Positions 15,296 through 24,303 of a stretch of DNA of 47,077 nucleotides are shown here, piece after piece. Origin of the DNA: Bacteroidaceae bacterium (GTDB lineage: Bacteria; Bacteroidota; Bacteroidia; Bacteroidales; Bacteroidaceae). How positions within the stretch are numbered: the stretch's first letter is position 1; every line of letters begins with the position of its first letter. Location: NCBI GenBank assembly GCA_017516885.1, contig JAFXAR010000052.1:1-47077 (forward strand), read 5' to 3'. The notes beneath the pieces are model-generated. The model was not told the DNA's origin and made no database searches. It saw nothing but the letters and a program-made list of their open reading frames with translations. The position numbers and the translations under genes are program-made.

Positions 15296-16711
15296 TCAAT
15301 TCTTTCTTGTGGGGAACTTATGCGGAGCAATCATATTTTCGGGACGCAAAAGTTCATCAAGTTCATCCTTTGAAAGAAGATTCTCCTCAAGCACAAGGTC
15401 GTACACGCTGCGGTTCTCCTTGAGTGCACGCTTTGCAATCCTTGCACTATTCTCGTATCCAAGCACAGGATTAAGGGCGGTAACAATGCCAATGCTTCCC
15501 ATAACAAGTTCCTTGCAGTGGCCCTCGTTTGCAGTAATGCCGTCAACACAAAGAACACGCAGACGTGTCATGCCGCGCAGCAGCATGCGGATTGACGAGA
15601 TTATAGCGTGAACAATAACCGGCTCCATCACATTAAGCTGAAGCTGTCCGGCCTCGGCAGCAAATGTAACAGTGAGGTCATTGCCTATTACGCGGAAGCA
15701 TATCTGATTCACAACCTCGGGAATAACAGGATTTACCTTTCCTGGCATAATGCTTGAACCGGGCTGCATAGGCGGCAGGTTAATTTCGTTAAGGCCGCAT
15801 CGCGGGCCGCTTGAAAGCAGACGCAAGTCGTTGCAAATCTTAGAAAGCTTTACAGCAAGACGCTTAAGGGCCGATGAGTACATTACAGATGAACCGGCAT
15901 CGGGAGTTGCCTCCACAAGGTTGCCGGCAAGCACAAACTCCTTGCCCGAAATAACCCTAAGCGCATCAACGCAAGCCTGAGCGTATCCGGGTTCAGTGTT
16001 TATGCCGGTACCAATGGCTGTTGCACCCATGTTCACCTCAAGGAACAGGCGCGCCATCTCATTAAGCCTGCTTACTTCCTCTTCAAGAGTAACGGCAAAG
16101 GCCTCGAACTCCTGACCGAGTGTCATAGGCACAGCATCCTGCAACTGGGTACGTCCCATCTTTATTACCTTGTCAAACTCCCTGCCCTTTGCACGGAACG
16201 ACTTAATAAGGCTCTTCAGTTCGCGCACCAAATCCTCATTGTGAAGAATAAAGCAGAGTTTGAACGAAGTTGGATAGGCATCGTTTGTCGACTGTGAGAG
16301 GTTAACATGGTCATTCGGGTGGCAATACTGATATTCGCCCTTATTATGACCCATAATCTCAAGCGCACGGTTTGCCACCACCTCATTTATGTTCATGTTT
16401 GTAGATGTTCCCGCACCGCCCTGGATGAGATCTACCGGGAACTGGTCAACTAAAGCTCCTTCCATAATCTCCTCACAGGCCTTCTTTATGGCAGAGCCAA
16501 TCTCCTCATCAAGCGTACCCAAAGATACATTAGCATGAGCAGCAGCCCACTTAACCATAGCAAGAGCCTTTACATAATAAGGATGGTCACTGATTGTAAT
16601 ACCGCTAATATCCTTAAAGTTAACCATTGCGCGCAGAGTCTGCACACCGTAATAAGCATCGGCAGGGACCTGAATCTCGCCTAATGAATCATGTTCAAGA
16701 CGTGTTTTCAT
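15296..16711 (-). CDS. aspA: aspartate ammonia-lyase
   Basis: 471 aa, converts L-aspartate to fumarate and ammonia in the cytoplasm; it links amino-acid use to fumarate respiration common in gut Bacteroidales. The superfamily signature GSSIMPGKVNP is intact, as are GGAGTSTNMNINEV near residue 100 and HPNDHVNLSQSTND. N-terminal RLEHDSLGEIQVPADAYYG is typical of AspA rather than class II fumarase (FumC). Full length. Stands alone, with a strong terminator. Confidence 0.93.
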   Translation of the reverse strand: MKTRLEHDSLGEIQVPADAYYGVQTLRAMVNFKDISGITISDHPYYVKALAMVKWAAAHANVSLGTLDEEIGSAIKKACEEIMEGALVDQFPVDLIQGGAGTSTNMNINEVVANRALEIMGHNKGEYQYCHPNDHVNLSQSTNDAYPTSFKLCFILHNEDLVRELKSLIKSFRAKGREFDKVIKMGRTQLQDAVPMTLGQEFEAFAVTLEEEVSRLNEMARLFLEVNMGATAIGTGINTEPGYAQACVDALRVISGKEFVLAGNLVEATPDAGSSVMYSSALKRLAVKLSKICNDLRLLSSGPRCGLNEINLPPMQPGSSIMPGKVNPVIPEVVNQICFRVIGNDLTVTFAAEAGQLQLNVMEPVIVHAIISSIRMLLRGMTRLRVLCVDGITANEGHCKELVMGSIGIVTALNPVLGYENSARIAKRALKENRSVYDLVLEENLLSKDELDELLRPENMIAPHKFPTRKN

Positions 16712-16897
16712 GACAATTATATTATTATAAGCAAATCAATTCTCTCAAGAAACATACTATTCTATAATGCTTTCAACGGCAAAAAAGTTCGCCACTGGCA
16801 ACATTCACATGCGAAGATATAAATTAAAAGTGGGAACAAAGAAAGAAAAGGGTTTATTTTTCAAAAAAAAAGAGAAGAACGAATGTTCTTCTCTGAG

Positions 16898-16969
16898 TAG
16901 CGGGGGAAGGGATCGAACCTCCGGCCTTTGGGTTATGAGCCCAACGAGCTACCACTGCTCCACCCCGCG
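16898..16969 (-). tRNA. initiator tRNA-Met (anticodon CAT)
   Basis: 72-nt cloverleaf on the minus strand. Anticodon arm TTGGG-CTCATAA-CCCAA has the three G-C pairs next to the loop that mark initiator tRNA, and position 1 is C facing U72, a non-Watson-Crick end as expected for an initiator. CCA is not encoded. Confidence 0.9.
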
Positions 16970-16990
16970 ATGCTGTTTTCAAAACTGATG

Positions 16991-17022
16991 CAAAGGTACA
17001 GCCTTTATCCCGAACATCCAAA
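16991..17022 (-). promoter_or_regulatory. promoter of initiator tRNA-Met
   Basis: Minus-strand TTTG (17019-17022), 20-nt spacer, TACCTTTG (16991-16998). It has the same architecture as the tRNA-Ser operon promoter. Confidence 0.75.
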
Positions 17023-17130
17023 TTTTTCAGCCACTTTTTTCAAAAAAACTTCTTTTTTATTGTTTTTTTGGCGGCAAACTCATTGCACAAATGTGCAGAA
17101 ATGTGTAATTTTGCCGAAAAATAACACTGA

Positions 17131-17745
17131 ATGGCCACAATAGACACAAGGGAGCTTATAATAAAGGCAGCACGAAAGCTTTTCGCCCAACAAGGTATTG
17201 GCAACATAACCATGGCAGACGTTGCAACGGCAGCAAACAAAAGCCGACGCACCGTCTACACCTATTTCAAAAGCAAAGAAGAGCTGCTTGAGGCATCAAT
17301 TGAGATGGAGGTAAAGAAAATATCTGCCGCAATAACAAAGGTTGCCATGTCAGGCCTGCCTCCTGAAAAGAAAATCATAAGGCTTATATTTGTGCGTTTG
17401 CAAGCAACGCGCAGCATAGTTCGCCGCAACAGCTGCCTGCATGCCGACTACATTCTTATTGTGGAGCATATAAGAAAGAGTTTCGACGCAAAGGAGATTG
17501 CGCTTTTCCGTCACATAATTACAGAAGGCAAGCAAATGGGAGTGTTCAGAACTGAAAGCGCCGACCTTGCAGCACGCTTTCTCCACTTCTGCCTTAAAGG
17601 CATTGAAATGCCGTTCATCAATGGCATAATAAGCAAGAATAACGATGAGAAATTTGTGCAGTACTTTACCGAGAAAGTTATTTTAAGCGCTCTTGAATAC
17701 ACTGGCAAAAAAATTACCGACAATGAACGTACTGTACGAGGATAA
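17131..17745 (+). CDS. TetR-family transcriptional regulator
   Basis: 204 aa. The N-terminal helix-turn-helix (about residues 8-55) reads KAARKLFAQQGIGNITMADV then NKSRRTVYTYFKSKEELL, the classic TetR/AcrR pattern. The C-terminal ligand/dimer domain is all helical with two Cys (RRNSCLHAD) but no recognisable ligand class. Its 3' end overlaps the pseudouridine synthase start by 23 nt, so the two are co-transcribed. Targets are not evident; autoregulation is usual for the family. Confidence 0.88.
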   Translation: MATIDTRELIIKAARKLFAQQGIGNITMADVATAANKSRRTVYTYFKSKEELLEASIEMEVKKISAAITKVAMSGLPPEKKIIRLIFVRLQATRSIVRRNSCLHADYILIVEHIRKSFDAKEIALFRHIITEGKQMGVFRTESADLAARFLHFCLKGIEMPFINGIISKNNDEKFVQYFTEKVILSALEYTGKKITDNERTVRG

Positions 17746-18388
17746 CCATATTATTATAGTCAACAAGGCCGCCGGAGAGATTGTCCAGGGCGACAAAACC
17801 GGCGACAAGTCGCTATGCGACACAATGAAGCAGTACATCAAGGAGAAGTACGCAAAGCCAGGCAACGTATTCATCGGACTGCCCCACCGTCTCGACCGTC
17901 CTGTAAGCGGAGTAGTTGTTTTTGCAAGAACAAGCAAGGCGCTTGAACGGCTCAACAACATGTTCCGCGACGGCAACGTAAAGAAAATCTATTGGGCAAT
18001 AACAAAGGAAAGGCCGGCAAATCCCGAAGGCGAAATAGATACATGGATTCTGCGCAACGAGAAGATGAACAAGAGTTTCTCTTACCCTAAAGAGGTCAAG
18101 GGGAGCAAACACGCGCTGCTTTACTATCGCCACATAGCATCATCGCAAAACTACAGCCTTATTGAAGTTGAGCTCAAGACCGGGCGGCATCACCAGATAC
18201 GCTGCCAGCTTGCATCAATCGGCTGCCCCATCAAAGGCGACCTCAAATACGGAGCAAAGCGTTCAAACCCCGACGGAAGCATCTCGCTCCACGCACGCAG
18301 CATAGAGTTCATGCACCCAGTATCAAAAGAACCCATAAAGGTTACCGCGCCACTGCCAGCCGACAAGCTGTGGAAAAGTTTCGAATAA
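17723..18388 (+). CDS. RluA-family rRNA/tRNA pseudouridine synthase
   Basis: 221 aa. The catalytic motif is PHRLDRPVSGVVVFA (catalytic Asp in RLD), preceded by the VLYEDNHIIIVNKAAG strand and followed by LKTGRHHQIRCQLA. No S4 domain, so it is a short RluA-type enzyme; which uridine it modifies cannot be told. The start ATG at 17723 overlaps the TetR gene and gives a normal N-terminus; an upstream in-frame start would add ten atypical residues. Confidence 0.88.
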   Translation: MNVLYEDNHIIIVNKAAGEIVQGDKTGDKSLCDTMKQYIKEKYAKPGNVFIGLPHRLDRPVSGVVVFARTSKALERLNNMFRDGNVKKIYWAITKERPANPEGEIDTWILRNEKMNKSFSYPKEVKGSKHALLYYRHIASSQNYSLIEVELKTGRHHQIRCQLASIGCPIKGDLKYGAKRSNPDGSISLHARSIEFMHPVSKEPIKVTAPLPADKLWKSFE

Positions 18389-18475
18389 ACCATTGCAACA
18401 GTTTCCAAGTCCCGGAACAGGCCAACACCGGCAGCATCCACAGTGCACAGCCCCGGACGCACAGCATCATGCAAC

Positions 18476-18502
18476 CGACGGTTTTTAGAAAAAACTATCG
18501 GC
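18476..18502 (+). terminator. possible bidirectional terminator
   Basis: CCGA...GTTTTT and AAAAAAC...TCGG form an imperfect hairpin between the convergent RluA-type and hydG genes. Confidence 0.4.
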
Positions 18503-18512
18503 AGCCAGCCTC

Positions 18513-19931
18513 TTAGAACCTGAAATCGCGCTCTCCCTGCTCTATCTTCTCAAGATACTCCGACGCCTTGCTCCGCGCCCTATCGTTGGGAATATCCTCA
18601 AGCAGACGCTTTATCATAGCATCTCCCTTGGCACGCACCGGTGGCGAAGCATAGTCCTTTAAATACTCCTTGAGTGTAAAAAGCGCATTCGGAAGACAGC
18701 AATTTGAAATCTGCCCATTCTTAAGCAAGGTCATAAAACGGTCGCCGGTACGTCCCTCGCGGTAACAGGCCGTGCAGAAGCTTGGAATGTGATTAAGGTC
18801 GAGCAGCCATTCCACAACCTCATCAAGCGAGCGGTGGTCGGCAATGTCAAACTGCGCCGAGTTCTCTTCGGGCGCTTCCTCGTTCACATACCCGCCCACA
18901 CTTGTACGCGAACCGCCGCTTATTTGCGTAATGCCAAGTTCAAGCAGCCTTTCCCTGCTTTTAGCGCTCTCGCGTGTCGATATAATCATGCCTGTGTAAG
19001 GAACTGCAATGCGTATTACCGCCACAATTTTGCAGAACACGTCATCGGGCACAGCATTCTTGAAGTCGGCAGTATCCACATCATCGGCCTGGCACAGACG
19101 CGGCACGCTTATCGTATGCGGACCTACCCCATACGTTGCCTCAAGATGTTCGGCGTGCATGAGCAGACCGACAAAGTCGTACCGGTATGTATCAAGCCCG
19201 AACAGCACCCCAATGCCCACATCGTCAATGCCGCCCTGCATTGCGCGGTCCATGGCCTCAGTGTGATAGGCATAGTCGCTCTTTGGCCCTGTGGGATGCA
19301 GCGCCTCATAGTTAGCCTTGTTATATGTTTCCTGAAAAAGAATATATGTGCCTATTCCGGCATCGCGCAAGCGGCGATAGTTTTCAACCGTAGTTGCGGC
19401 AATATTCACATTAACGCGGCGGATTGCTCCGTTTTTGTGCTTAATGCTGTATATCGTTTTTATGCTCTCAAGAATATACTCTATCGGGTTCTTCAGCGGA
19501 TGCTCTCCCGCCTCAAGGGCAAGGCGCTTGTGCCCCATGTCCTGCAGCGCTATCACCTCGGCACGAATCTCCTCTTGTGTAAGTTTCTTGCGGCGGATAG
19601 TCCTGTTCTTGGCATGATAAGGGCAATATACACAGCCGTTCACGCAGTAGTTGGAGAGATAAAGCGGAGCAAACATCACTATGCGGTTGCCATAGAAACG
19701 GTGCTTAATCTCATTGGCGAGCGAATATATGCGCTCAACCGTTTCGGGGTCGCTGCATTCAAGCAGAAGCGCGGCCTCGCGGTGGCTAAGCCCCTTGAAA
19801 TTGCGTGCCTTTTCAATAACGCCATCAACGAGAGCGCGGTTATTGCAGTTCTCGCGGGCATATTCAATTGTGGAGCGAATTTCGCTGTCACTTATAAATT
19901 CAGTTGCTGATGTTGATTTTGGATTATACAT
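18513..19931 (-). CDS. hydG: [FeFe]-hydrogenase H-cluster maturase HydG (radical SAM)
   Basis: 472 aa radical SAM enzyme that cleaves tyrosine to supply the CO and CN ligands of the hydrogenase H-cluster. The radical SAM cluster motif is CVNGCVYC (CxxxCxxC). A second cluster site near the C-terminus is shown by CTACYREGRTGDRFM and the following NCCLPNALF, which separates HydG from thiamine synthase ThiH. It lies 13 bp after hydE, so both form a leftward operon divergent from the hydrogenase gene. Confidence 0.95.
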   Translation of the reverse strand: MYNPKSTSATEFISDSEIRSTIEYARENCNNRALVDGVIEKARNFKGLSHREAALLLECSDPETVERIYSLANEIKHRFYGNRIVMFAPLYLSNYCVNGCVYCPYHAKNRTIRRKKLTQEEIRAEVIALQDMGHKRLALEAGEHPLKNPIEYILESIKTIYSIKHKNGAIRRVNVNIAATTVENYRRLRDAGIGTYILFQETYNKANYEALHPTGPKSDYAYHTEAMDRAMQGGIDDVGIGVLFGLDTYRYDFVGLLMHAEHLEATYGVGPHTISVPRLCQADDVDTADFKNAVPDDVFCKIVAVIRIAVPYTGMIISTRESAKSRERLLELGITQISGGSRTSVGGYVNEEAPEENSAQFDIADHRSLDEVVEWLLDLNHIPSFCTACYREGRTGDRFMTLLKNGQISNCCLPNALFTLKEYLKDYASPPVRAKGDAMIKRLLEDIPNDRARSKASEYLEKIEQGERDFRF

Positions 19932-19944
19932 ATTCCAATGTTTG

Positions 19945-21012
19945 TCAATTTTTCATATAGTCGCCACGGCCATAATCTATTTTATAGCCAATCTTATTGA
20001 GCTTGCTCTCAAGCAGCGCCAGTTCTTCGGCCGACTCGCTGCCGTTGCACTTCTTGTTGTCATATATTGTATATTTGCCGCGCACTCCGGGCAAGGTGAA
20101 ATTTGGCATAACCACATTTGCGCCCGCCAGAATTCCGCATTCAGTGCCATTGCCGGCCAGGGTGGCAAGCGCTGTTGTTGCCGGAATAAGCGACTTCGGG
20201 AACCGCAAGCGCAACAGCGACAGAAGCAGAAGCGTTGTCTCAACACTGCCTGGAGTTTCACCCGCAAACGGTGTTCCTGCAGCAGGAATAAAAGGGCCTA
20301 TGCCAATCATCTGCGGCTGCAGTTCATCAAGCAGCATCAGGTCCTCAACAAGATGTGCTACTGTCTGGCCGGGAGAGCCAATCATCATGCCCGCACCTAC
20401 CTGATAGCCCAGTTCCTTTAATATAAAGAGCGATTGCCGGCGGTTGCGGGCACTCATGCTTTTGGGGTGCAGAAAGCCGTAATGCTCCTCATTTGCAGTT
20501 TCATGCCGGAGCAGATACCTGTCAGCGCCTGCGCTGCGCAACATTGCGTAACCATCGGCCGAACGCTCGCCCACGGAAAGCGTGACAGCCTTTTCGGGAT
20601 AGCGTCTCTTTATCTCCGACACAACATCGGCAAGCCATTCATTGCCCTGCAGCGGGTCTTCGCCCCCCTGCAGCACAAATGTATTGAAACCGGAAAGAGC
20701 CGCGCGCTCACAGCAGGCAAGAATCTCCTCCTTGCTCAAGCGGTAGCGCACAGCAAGCCTGTTTCCGCTGCGCAGTCCGCAGTAACGGCAGCCATTGCGG
20801 CAAAAGGAGCTTATTTCGATGAGAGCGCGCACATACACCCCATTGCCAAAATGCAATGCCGACACACTGCGCGCCTTTTCGGCAAACAGTTCGCCAGCCA
20901 CAGCACCCAATGAAAGCACTCCGCTCCACTCTGCCGATGAAAGCCTTTCACTCTTTCCAAGCAGGGCAAACGCCTCTTCAGCCGCATCTCTTATAGCATA
21001 TTTACTCATCAT
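19945..21012 (-). CDS. hydE: [FeFe]-hydrogenase H-cluster maturase HydE (radical SAM)
   Basis: 355 aa radical SAM protein of H-cluster assembly (dithiomethylamine bridge pathway). The cluster motif is CRNGCRYC; other family marks are VLQGGEDP, RHETANEEHY and GMMIGSPGQT. The start is ATG 21012 or 21009; the 19 codons upstream lie in the inverted-repeat element at 21017-21104 and are unlikely to be translated. First gene of the hydE-hydG unit. hydF, the third maturase, is not in the window. Confidence 0.93.
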   Translation of the reverse strand: MMSKYAIRDAAEEAFALLGKSERLSSAEWSGVLSLGAVAGELFAEKARSVSALHFGNGVYVRALIEISSFCRNGCRYCGLRSGNRLAVRYRLSKEEILACCERAALSGFNTFVLQGGEDPLQGNEWLADVVSEIKRRYPEKAVTLSVGERSADGYAMLRSAGADRYLLRHETANEEHYGFLHPKSMSARNRRQSLFILKELGYQVGAGMMIGSPGQTVAHLVEDLMLLDELQPQMIGIGPFIPAAGTPFAGETPGSVETTLLLLSLLRLRFPKSLIPATTALATLAGNGTECGILAGANVVMPNFTLPGVRGKYTIYDNKKCNGSESAEELALLESKLNKIGYKIDYGRGDYMKN

Positions 21013-21016
21013 AAAG

Positions 21017-21104
21017 AAGAAACTGTTTAAATTTATATCGCCATGACGAAATAAACAATACAGCCTCAATAAGAAAATATTTTTTAGAAATTTAAACAGC
21101 TTAT
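21017..21104 (-). repeat. dispersed inverted-repeat element, copy 2
   Basis: Read on the minus strand it matches copy 3 (41855-41946) almost base for base: TTTAAATTTCTAAAAAATAT, then CTTATTGAGGCTGTATTGTTT, then GGCGATATAAATTTAAAC (longest piece split here). Ends AAGCTGTTTAAATTT and AAATTTAAACAGTTTC are inverted repeats. A second end-like half AAATTTAAACAGCTTAT follows at 21117-21133. It lies directly 5' of hydE, between the divergent hyd genes. Confidence 0.75.
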
Positions 21105-21238
21105 AAACATTGATGCAAATTTAAACAGCTTATTACAAGATTTCAATCTTTTTTGCTTATTTTTACGGCAGAAATTGCATCAAACCGTAAAAACGGTTCA
21201 ATTGACGCTATTACGGCAGTAAACAAACTCCAACAGAT

Positions 21239-22663
21239 ATGTTTATACGTTACAGACTTTTGAAGAAACTGGTTGCCATGTGGAAAAACGGCGACATGCT
21301 TGAAAAGATTGACGGCATGCCCTATAAAATGTATCCCCGCAACCAAAAGCCCAAGGGCAGATGCTGCATACACAAGGAACGTGCAGTTGTGAAGTACAAG
21401 GCAATGGCAATGCTCGGCTTTACCATGCAGGACGAAAAGAGCGAAATGGACCCGCTAAGCAGCTATGCAAGGCGCATGATGCAGCGTAATGGCATTGACA
21501 TGCAGAACGGCGCAGTCCTTCATGTAATGGACGAAGCATGCTCATCGTGCGTAAAAATCAACTACGAAGTGTCAAACCTCTGCCGCGGCTGCGTTGCCCG
21601 CCCATGCTACACAAACTGTCCGAAGGATGCTATCTATTACGACAAGGATGGCAAGGCGCACATCGACCACGACAAGTGCATAAGCTGCGGCAAATGCCAC
21701 CAGGTTTGCCCCTACCATGCAATCATATACATGCCCGTGCCGTGCGAAGAGGCATGCCCGGTCAAGGCAATCTCAAAGGACGAATACGGTGTTGAGCACA
21801 TTGACCCCGACAAATGCATATACTGTGGCAAATGCCTCAACGCATGCCCGTTTGGAGCAATCTTTGACAAGTGCGAAGTTTTTGACGTACTCAAGGAGAT
21901 ACGCCAGGAAAAGAAGGTCATTGCAATGGTAGCTCCCGCTGTACTGGCGCAGTTCGGCAAGCCAATAGAGCACGTTTACGGCGCACTCAAGGCTATCGGA
22001 TTCTCCGATATTGTGGAGGTTGCCTATGGTGCAGAAGAGACAACACGCCGCGAAGCAGAGGAACTAAAAGAGAAGATTGAAGAGGGACAGCCATTCATGA
22101 CAACAAGCTGCTGCCCGGCCTACGTTAACCTTGCCAAGAAGCATATTCCGGAAATCACTAAATATGTGTCATCCACAGGCTCGCCCATGCATTACACAGC
22201 AATCTATGCAAAAGAAAAGTTTGGAGAGGATTGCGTAACCGTATTCATGGCCCCCTGCGCATCAAAGAAGGCCGAAGGATTCAGCGACAAGAATGTTGAC
22301 TATGTATGGACCTTCCGCGAACTTGATGCAGTAATTCAAGGATTAGGCATTGACATTGAGAGCACAATGCCATACACCCCCGAAGAGACAGCATGCAAGG
22401 ATGCCCACAATTTTGCAAAGACAACCGGCGTGTTCACTGCAGTAAAGAACTGCATAGGCGACGAAAGCCTTGAGGGAGTAGTAATTGCCGACCTCAACAA
22501 AAAGAACATAGCAATGCTCAAGGGATACGCCAAGACCGGCAAATGCCCCGGCAAGATTGTAGAGGTAATGTCCTGCCCCGGCGGATGCATCTCAGGACCA
22601 TGTTCCTGCAGCAGCGGCGGCGAAGCTTCACGAAGGTTCGAGGCCGAAGTCAAGAAGAAATAA
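21239..22663 (+). CDS. hydA: [FeFe]-hydrogenase, group-B-like
   Basis: 474 aa cytosolic hydrogenase that joins protons and electrons (probably from ferredoxin) to make H2. Ferredoxin-type clusters are bound by CRGCVARPCYTNC, CISCGKCHQVC (147-157) and CIYCGKCLNAC (193-203). H-cluster loops are TSCCPAY (289-295) and MAPCASKKAE (337-346); loop 3 near 450 reads VMSCPGGCISGPC. TSCCPAY and the altered loop 3 differ from group A (TSCCPxW, then MACxGGCxxGGG), pointing to group B, which I recall as widespread in gut Bacteroides. Divergent from hydE-hydG. It ends at a perfect bidirectional hairpin. Confidence 0.9.
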   Translation: MFIRYRLLKKLVAMWKNGDMLEKIDGMPYKMYPRNQKPKGRCCIHKERAVVKYKAMAMLGFTMQDEKSEMDPLSSYARRMMQRNGIDMQNGAVLHVMDEACSSCVKINYEVSNLCRGCVARPCYTNCPKDAIYYDKDGKAHIDHDKCISCGKCHQVCPYHAIIYMPVPCEEACPVKAISKDEYGVEHIDPDKCIYCGKCLNACPFGAIFDKCEVFDVLKEIRQEKKVIAMVAPAVLAQFGKPIEHVYGALKAIGFSDIVEVAYGAEETTRREAEELKEKIEEGQPFMTTSCCPAYVNLAKKHIPEITKYVSSTGSPMHYTAIYAKEKFGEDCVTVFMAPCASKKAEGFSDKNVDYVWTFRELDAVIQGLGIDIESTMPYTPEETACKDAHNFAKTTGVFTAVKNCIGDESLEGVVIADLNKKNIAMLKGYAKTGKCPGKIVEVMSCPGGCISGPCSCSSGGEASRRFEAEVKKK

Positions 22664-22703
22664 TCCAAAGGGAGGTGCACCGCGGTGCACCTCCCTTTGG
22701 ATT
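22662..22703. terminator. bidirectional terminator, perfect 42-bp palindrome
   Basis: Arms 22662-22682 and 22683-22703 are perfect inverted repeats with no loop (centre ACCGCGGT). It lies between the convergent hydrogenase and vWA genes and overlaps the vWA stop codon. Confidence 0.85.
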
Positions 22704-24030
22704 ACTTCTTCTTTTTACCGTCATCGTCGCGGAAAAAGTTCTCATTTGCATCATCAGCCGAAAAACTGTCATCGGCAATGGAAGAGTAAACCATGCAACG
22801 CGCATGACTTACTTTATGCGACATCATTTCAGTGCCTCGCACATCGGCATTAAACCTCATTGAACTGCTTATTGACATTGACGCAGCAACGGCTTCAACA
22901 TCCTGGTTTGCGCCAATATAGGCAAAGACCCAACCTTTCTCCCTCATTTCCTGAACAAGTTCCTTAATTGCCGGACCACGATACTCCCTTGACGCATTCT
23001 CATAGCCGTCAGTCACAATGGTAACAACAACCTTGCCACCCTCGCTCACCTGCCGGCGAAGCCTGTTTATGGATATACCCATTGCATCATATAGAGCAGT
23101 AAGCCCAGACGGAATGTATCTCCTGTCATCAAGTTCTTTCACATTGTCAATGCGCTCACAGTCATAAATAGTCTTAACCTTGCCATTAAATGAAACAAGA
23201 GTAACAAAATGCTCCTGTTCGCTATGCATCAGCTGCGCCGATTTTATTGTTTGCAGAGTTTCGTTCACACTATCAATGGCCGGTTTCTTGATTGAGCCCA
23301 TTGAACCGCTCTCGTCAATAATGACAAGATTGTAAATCCTAACATTCCCGCTGCCATCCTTGCACACCGGTTCGCTGCGCTCAAAATATCTGCTTTCACT
23401 TACAACAGCCTCTGCCTGCTTGCGCATCTCAGCCACCTCTGCCGAATTCTTTGTCAGCCTAAATGGAACAACAACCTTTCCGTTCCTGTCAATAAAGCCA
23501 TAAACAGTTACCTCCTTGTCATCAGTCATGCCAAATCCGTCACTGTCCATGAAATAATATCCATCGGGATTAAGCTGCCACGAAACTTCGGCAACGCCGT
23601 TTTTAAACATCTTCACAAACGAAGGGTAACGTAACAAAAAATTTCTCGCAATAGAAATAGCCTTCTCAGGCAAAGCCGACAAAGAGTCCCAGTCAACATC
23701 TTTCTCTTCAACCGTCTTCAACCGGTAGTTCACATCCATAAACTCTACAGCACGCTTAGCTCTATTGTCTACCAGAAATCTCGGTTTCCAGTAACCGGAG
23801 ATAACCTCATCAACAATAGCCATGCCATCGCCCAATTCCTTCACGCTGAAAGGATACTGTCTGTACTCATCTTTTTCAAGCATTGCATACATCATCGATG
23901 CACTGTCCGCAGAACCGGCCTTTGCATCATTCTCCCCTCTGCCACCAAGAATAACCACCTCTTCATGAGGTTCACGAAATTCATTTTCCTGCGACCCAAA
24001 TCGCCCGACAAATTTTCTAAAAAAACCCAT
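22702..24030 (-). CDS. vWA-domain protein
   Basis: 442 aa with no signal peptide or clear membrane helix. The C-terminal half is a von Willebrand A domain: strand LVIIDESGSMGSI carries the MIDAS DxSxS, with a later Thr in SGLTALYDAMG and Asp in TIVTDGYENAS. The N-terminal ~240 residues are not recognised. Similar soluble vWA proteins act in tellurite/stress or phage-related complexes, but no such partners are adjacent. The ATG at 24030 (MGFFRKF) is chosen over one three codons upstream by similarity of its start to many Bacteroidota proteins; either is possible. Confidence 0.75.
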   Translation of the reverse strand: MGFFRKFVGRFGSQENEFREPHEEVVILGGRGENDAKAGSADSASMMYAMLEKDEYRQYPFSVKELGDGMAIVDEVISGYWKPRFLVDNRAKRAVEFMDVNYRLKTVEEKDVDWDSLSALPEKAISIARNFLLRYPSFVKMFKNGVAEVSWQLNPDGYYFMDSDGFGMTDDKEVTVYGFIDRNGKVVVPFRLTKNSAEVAEMRKQAEAVVSESRYFERSEPVCKDGSGNVRIYNLVIIDESGSMGSIKKPAIDSVNETLQTIKSAQLMHSEQEHFVTLVSFNGKVKTIYDCERIDNVKELDDRRYIPSGLTALYDAMGISINRLRRQVSEGGKVVVTIVTDGYENASREYRGPAIKELVQEMREKGWVFAYIGANQDVEAVAASMSISSSMRFNADVRGTEMMSHKVSHARCMVYSSIADDSFSADDANENFFRDDDGKKKK

Positions 24031-24255
24031 AAGAACCAATCATTAAAAGTAATACAATTTGCAGCTGCTGAACAAAATTACAATTTTGGCATCCCTTGTA
24101 AAAACTTACAACTGCTTATTGTACGAAATAGGCGGTTTTTTGTATGAAATTGCTGATTTTAGTGAAATGTTGAAAAGCCGCCTCATAACTGCCGGTAAAA
24201 AAAGGAACTGTTTTTCCTGTCAAATGCCACTTAGTTACACCACGTTGTTAAACAA

Positions 24256-24280
24256 CGAAGGCGGCAAATTGCCGCCTTCG
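24256..24280 (-). terminator. glmM terminator
   Basis: CGAAGGCGGCAA (24256-24267) and TTGCCGCCTTCG (24269-24280) form a 12-bp stem with a 1-base loop, 23 bp after the glmM stop. Confidence 0.75.
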
Positions 24281-24303
24281 TAAATCAACATCCTTGTTTT
24301 GGA

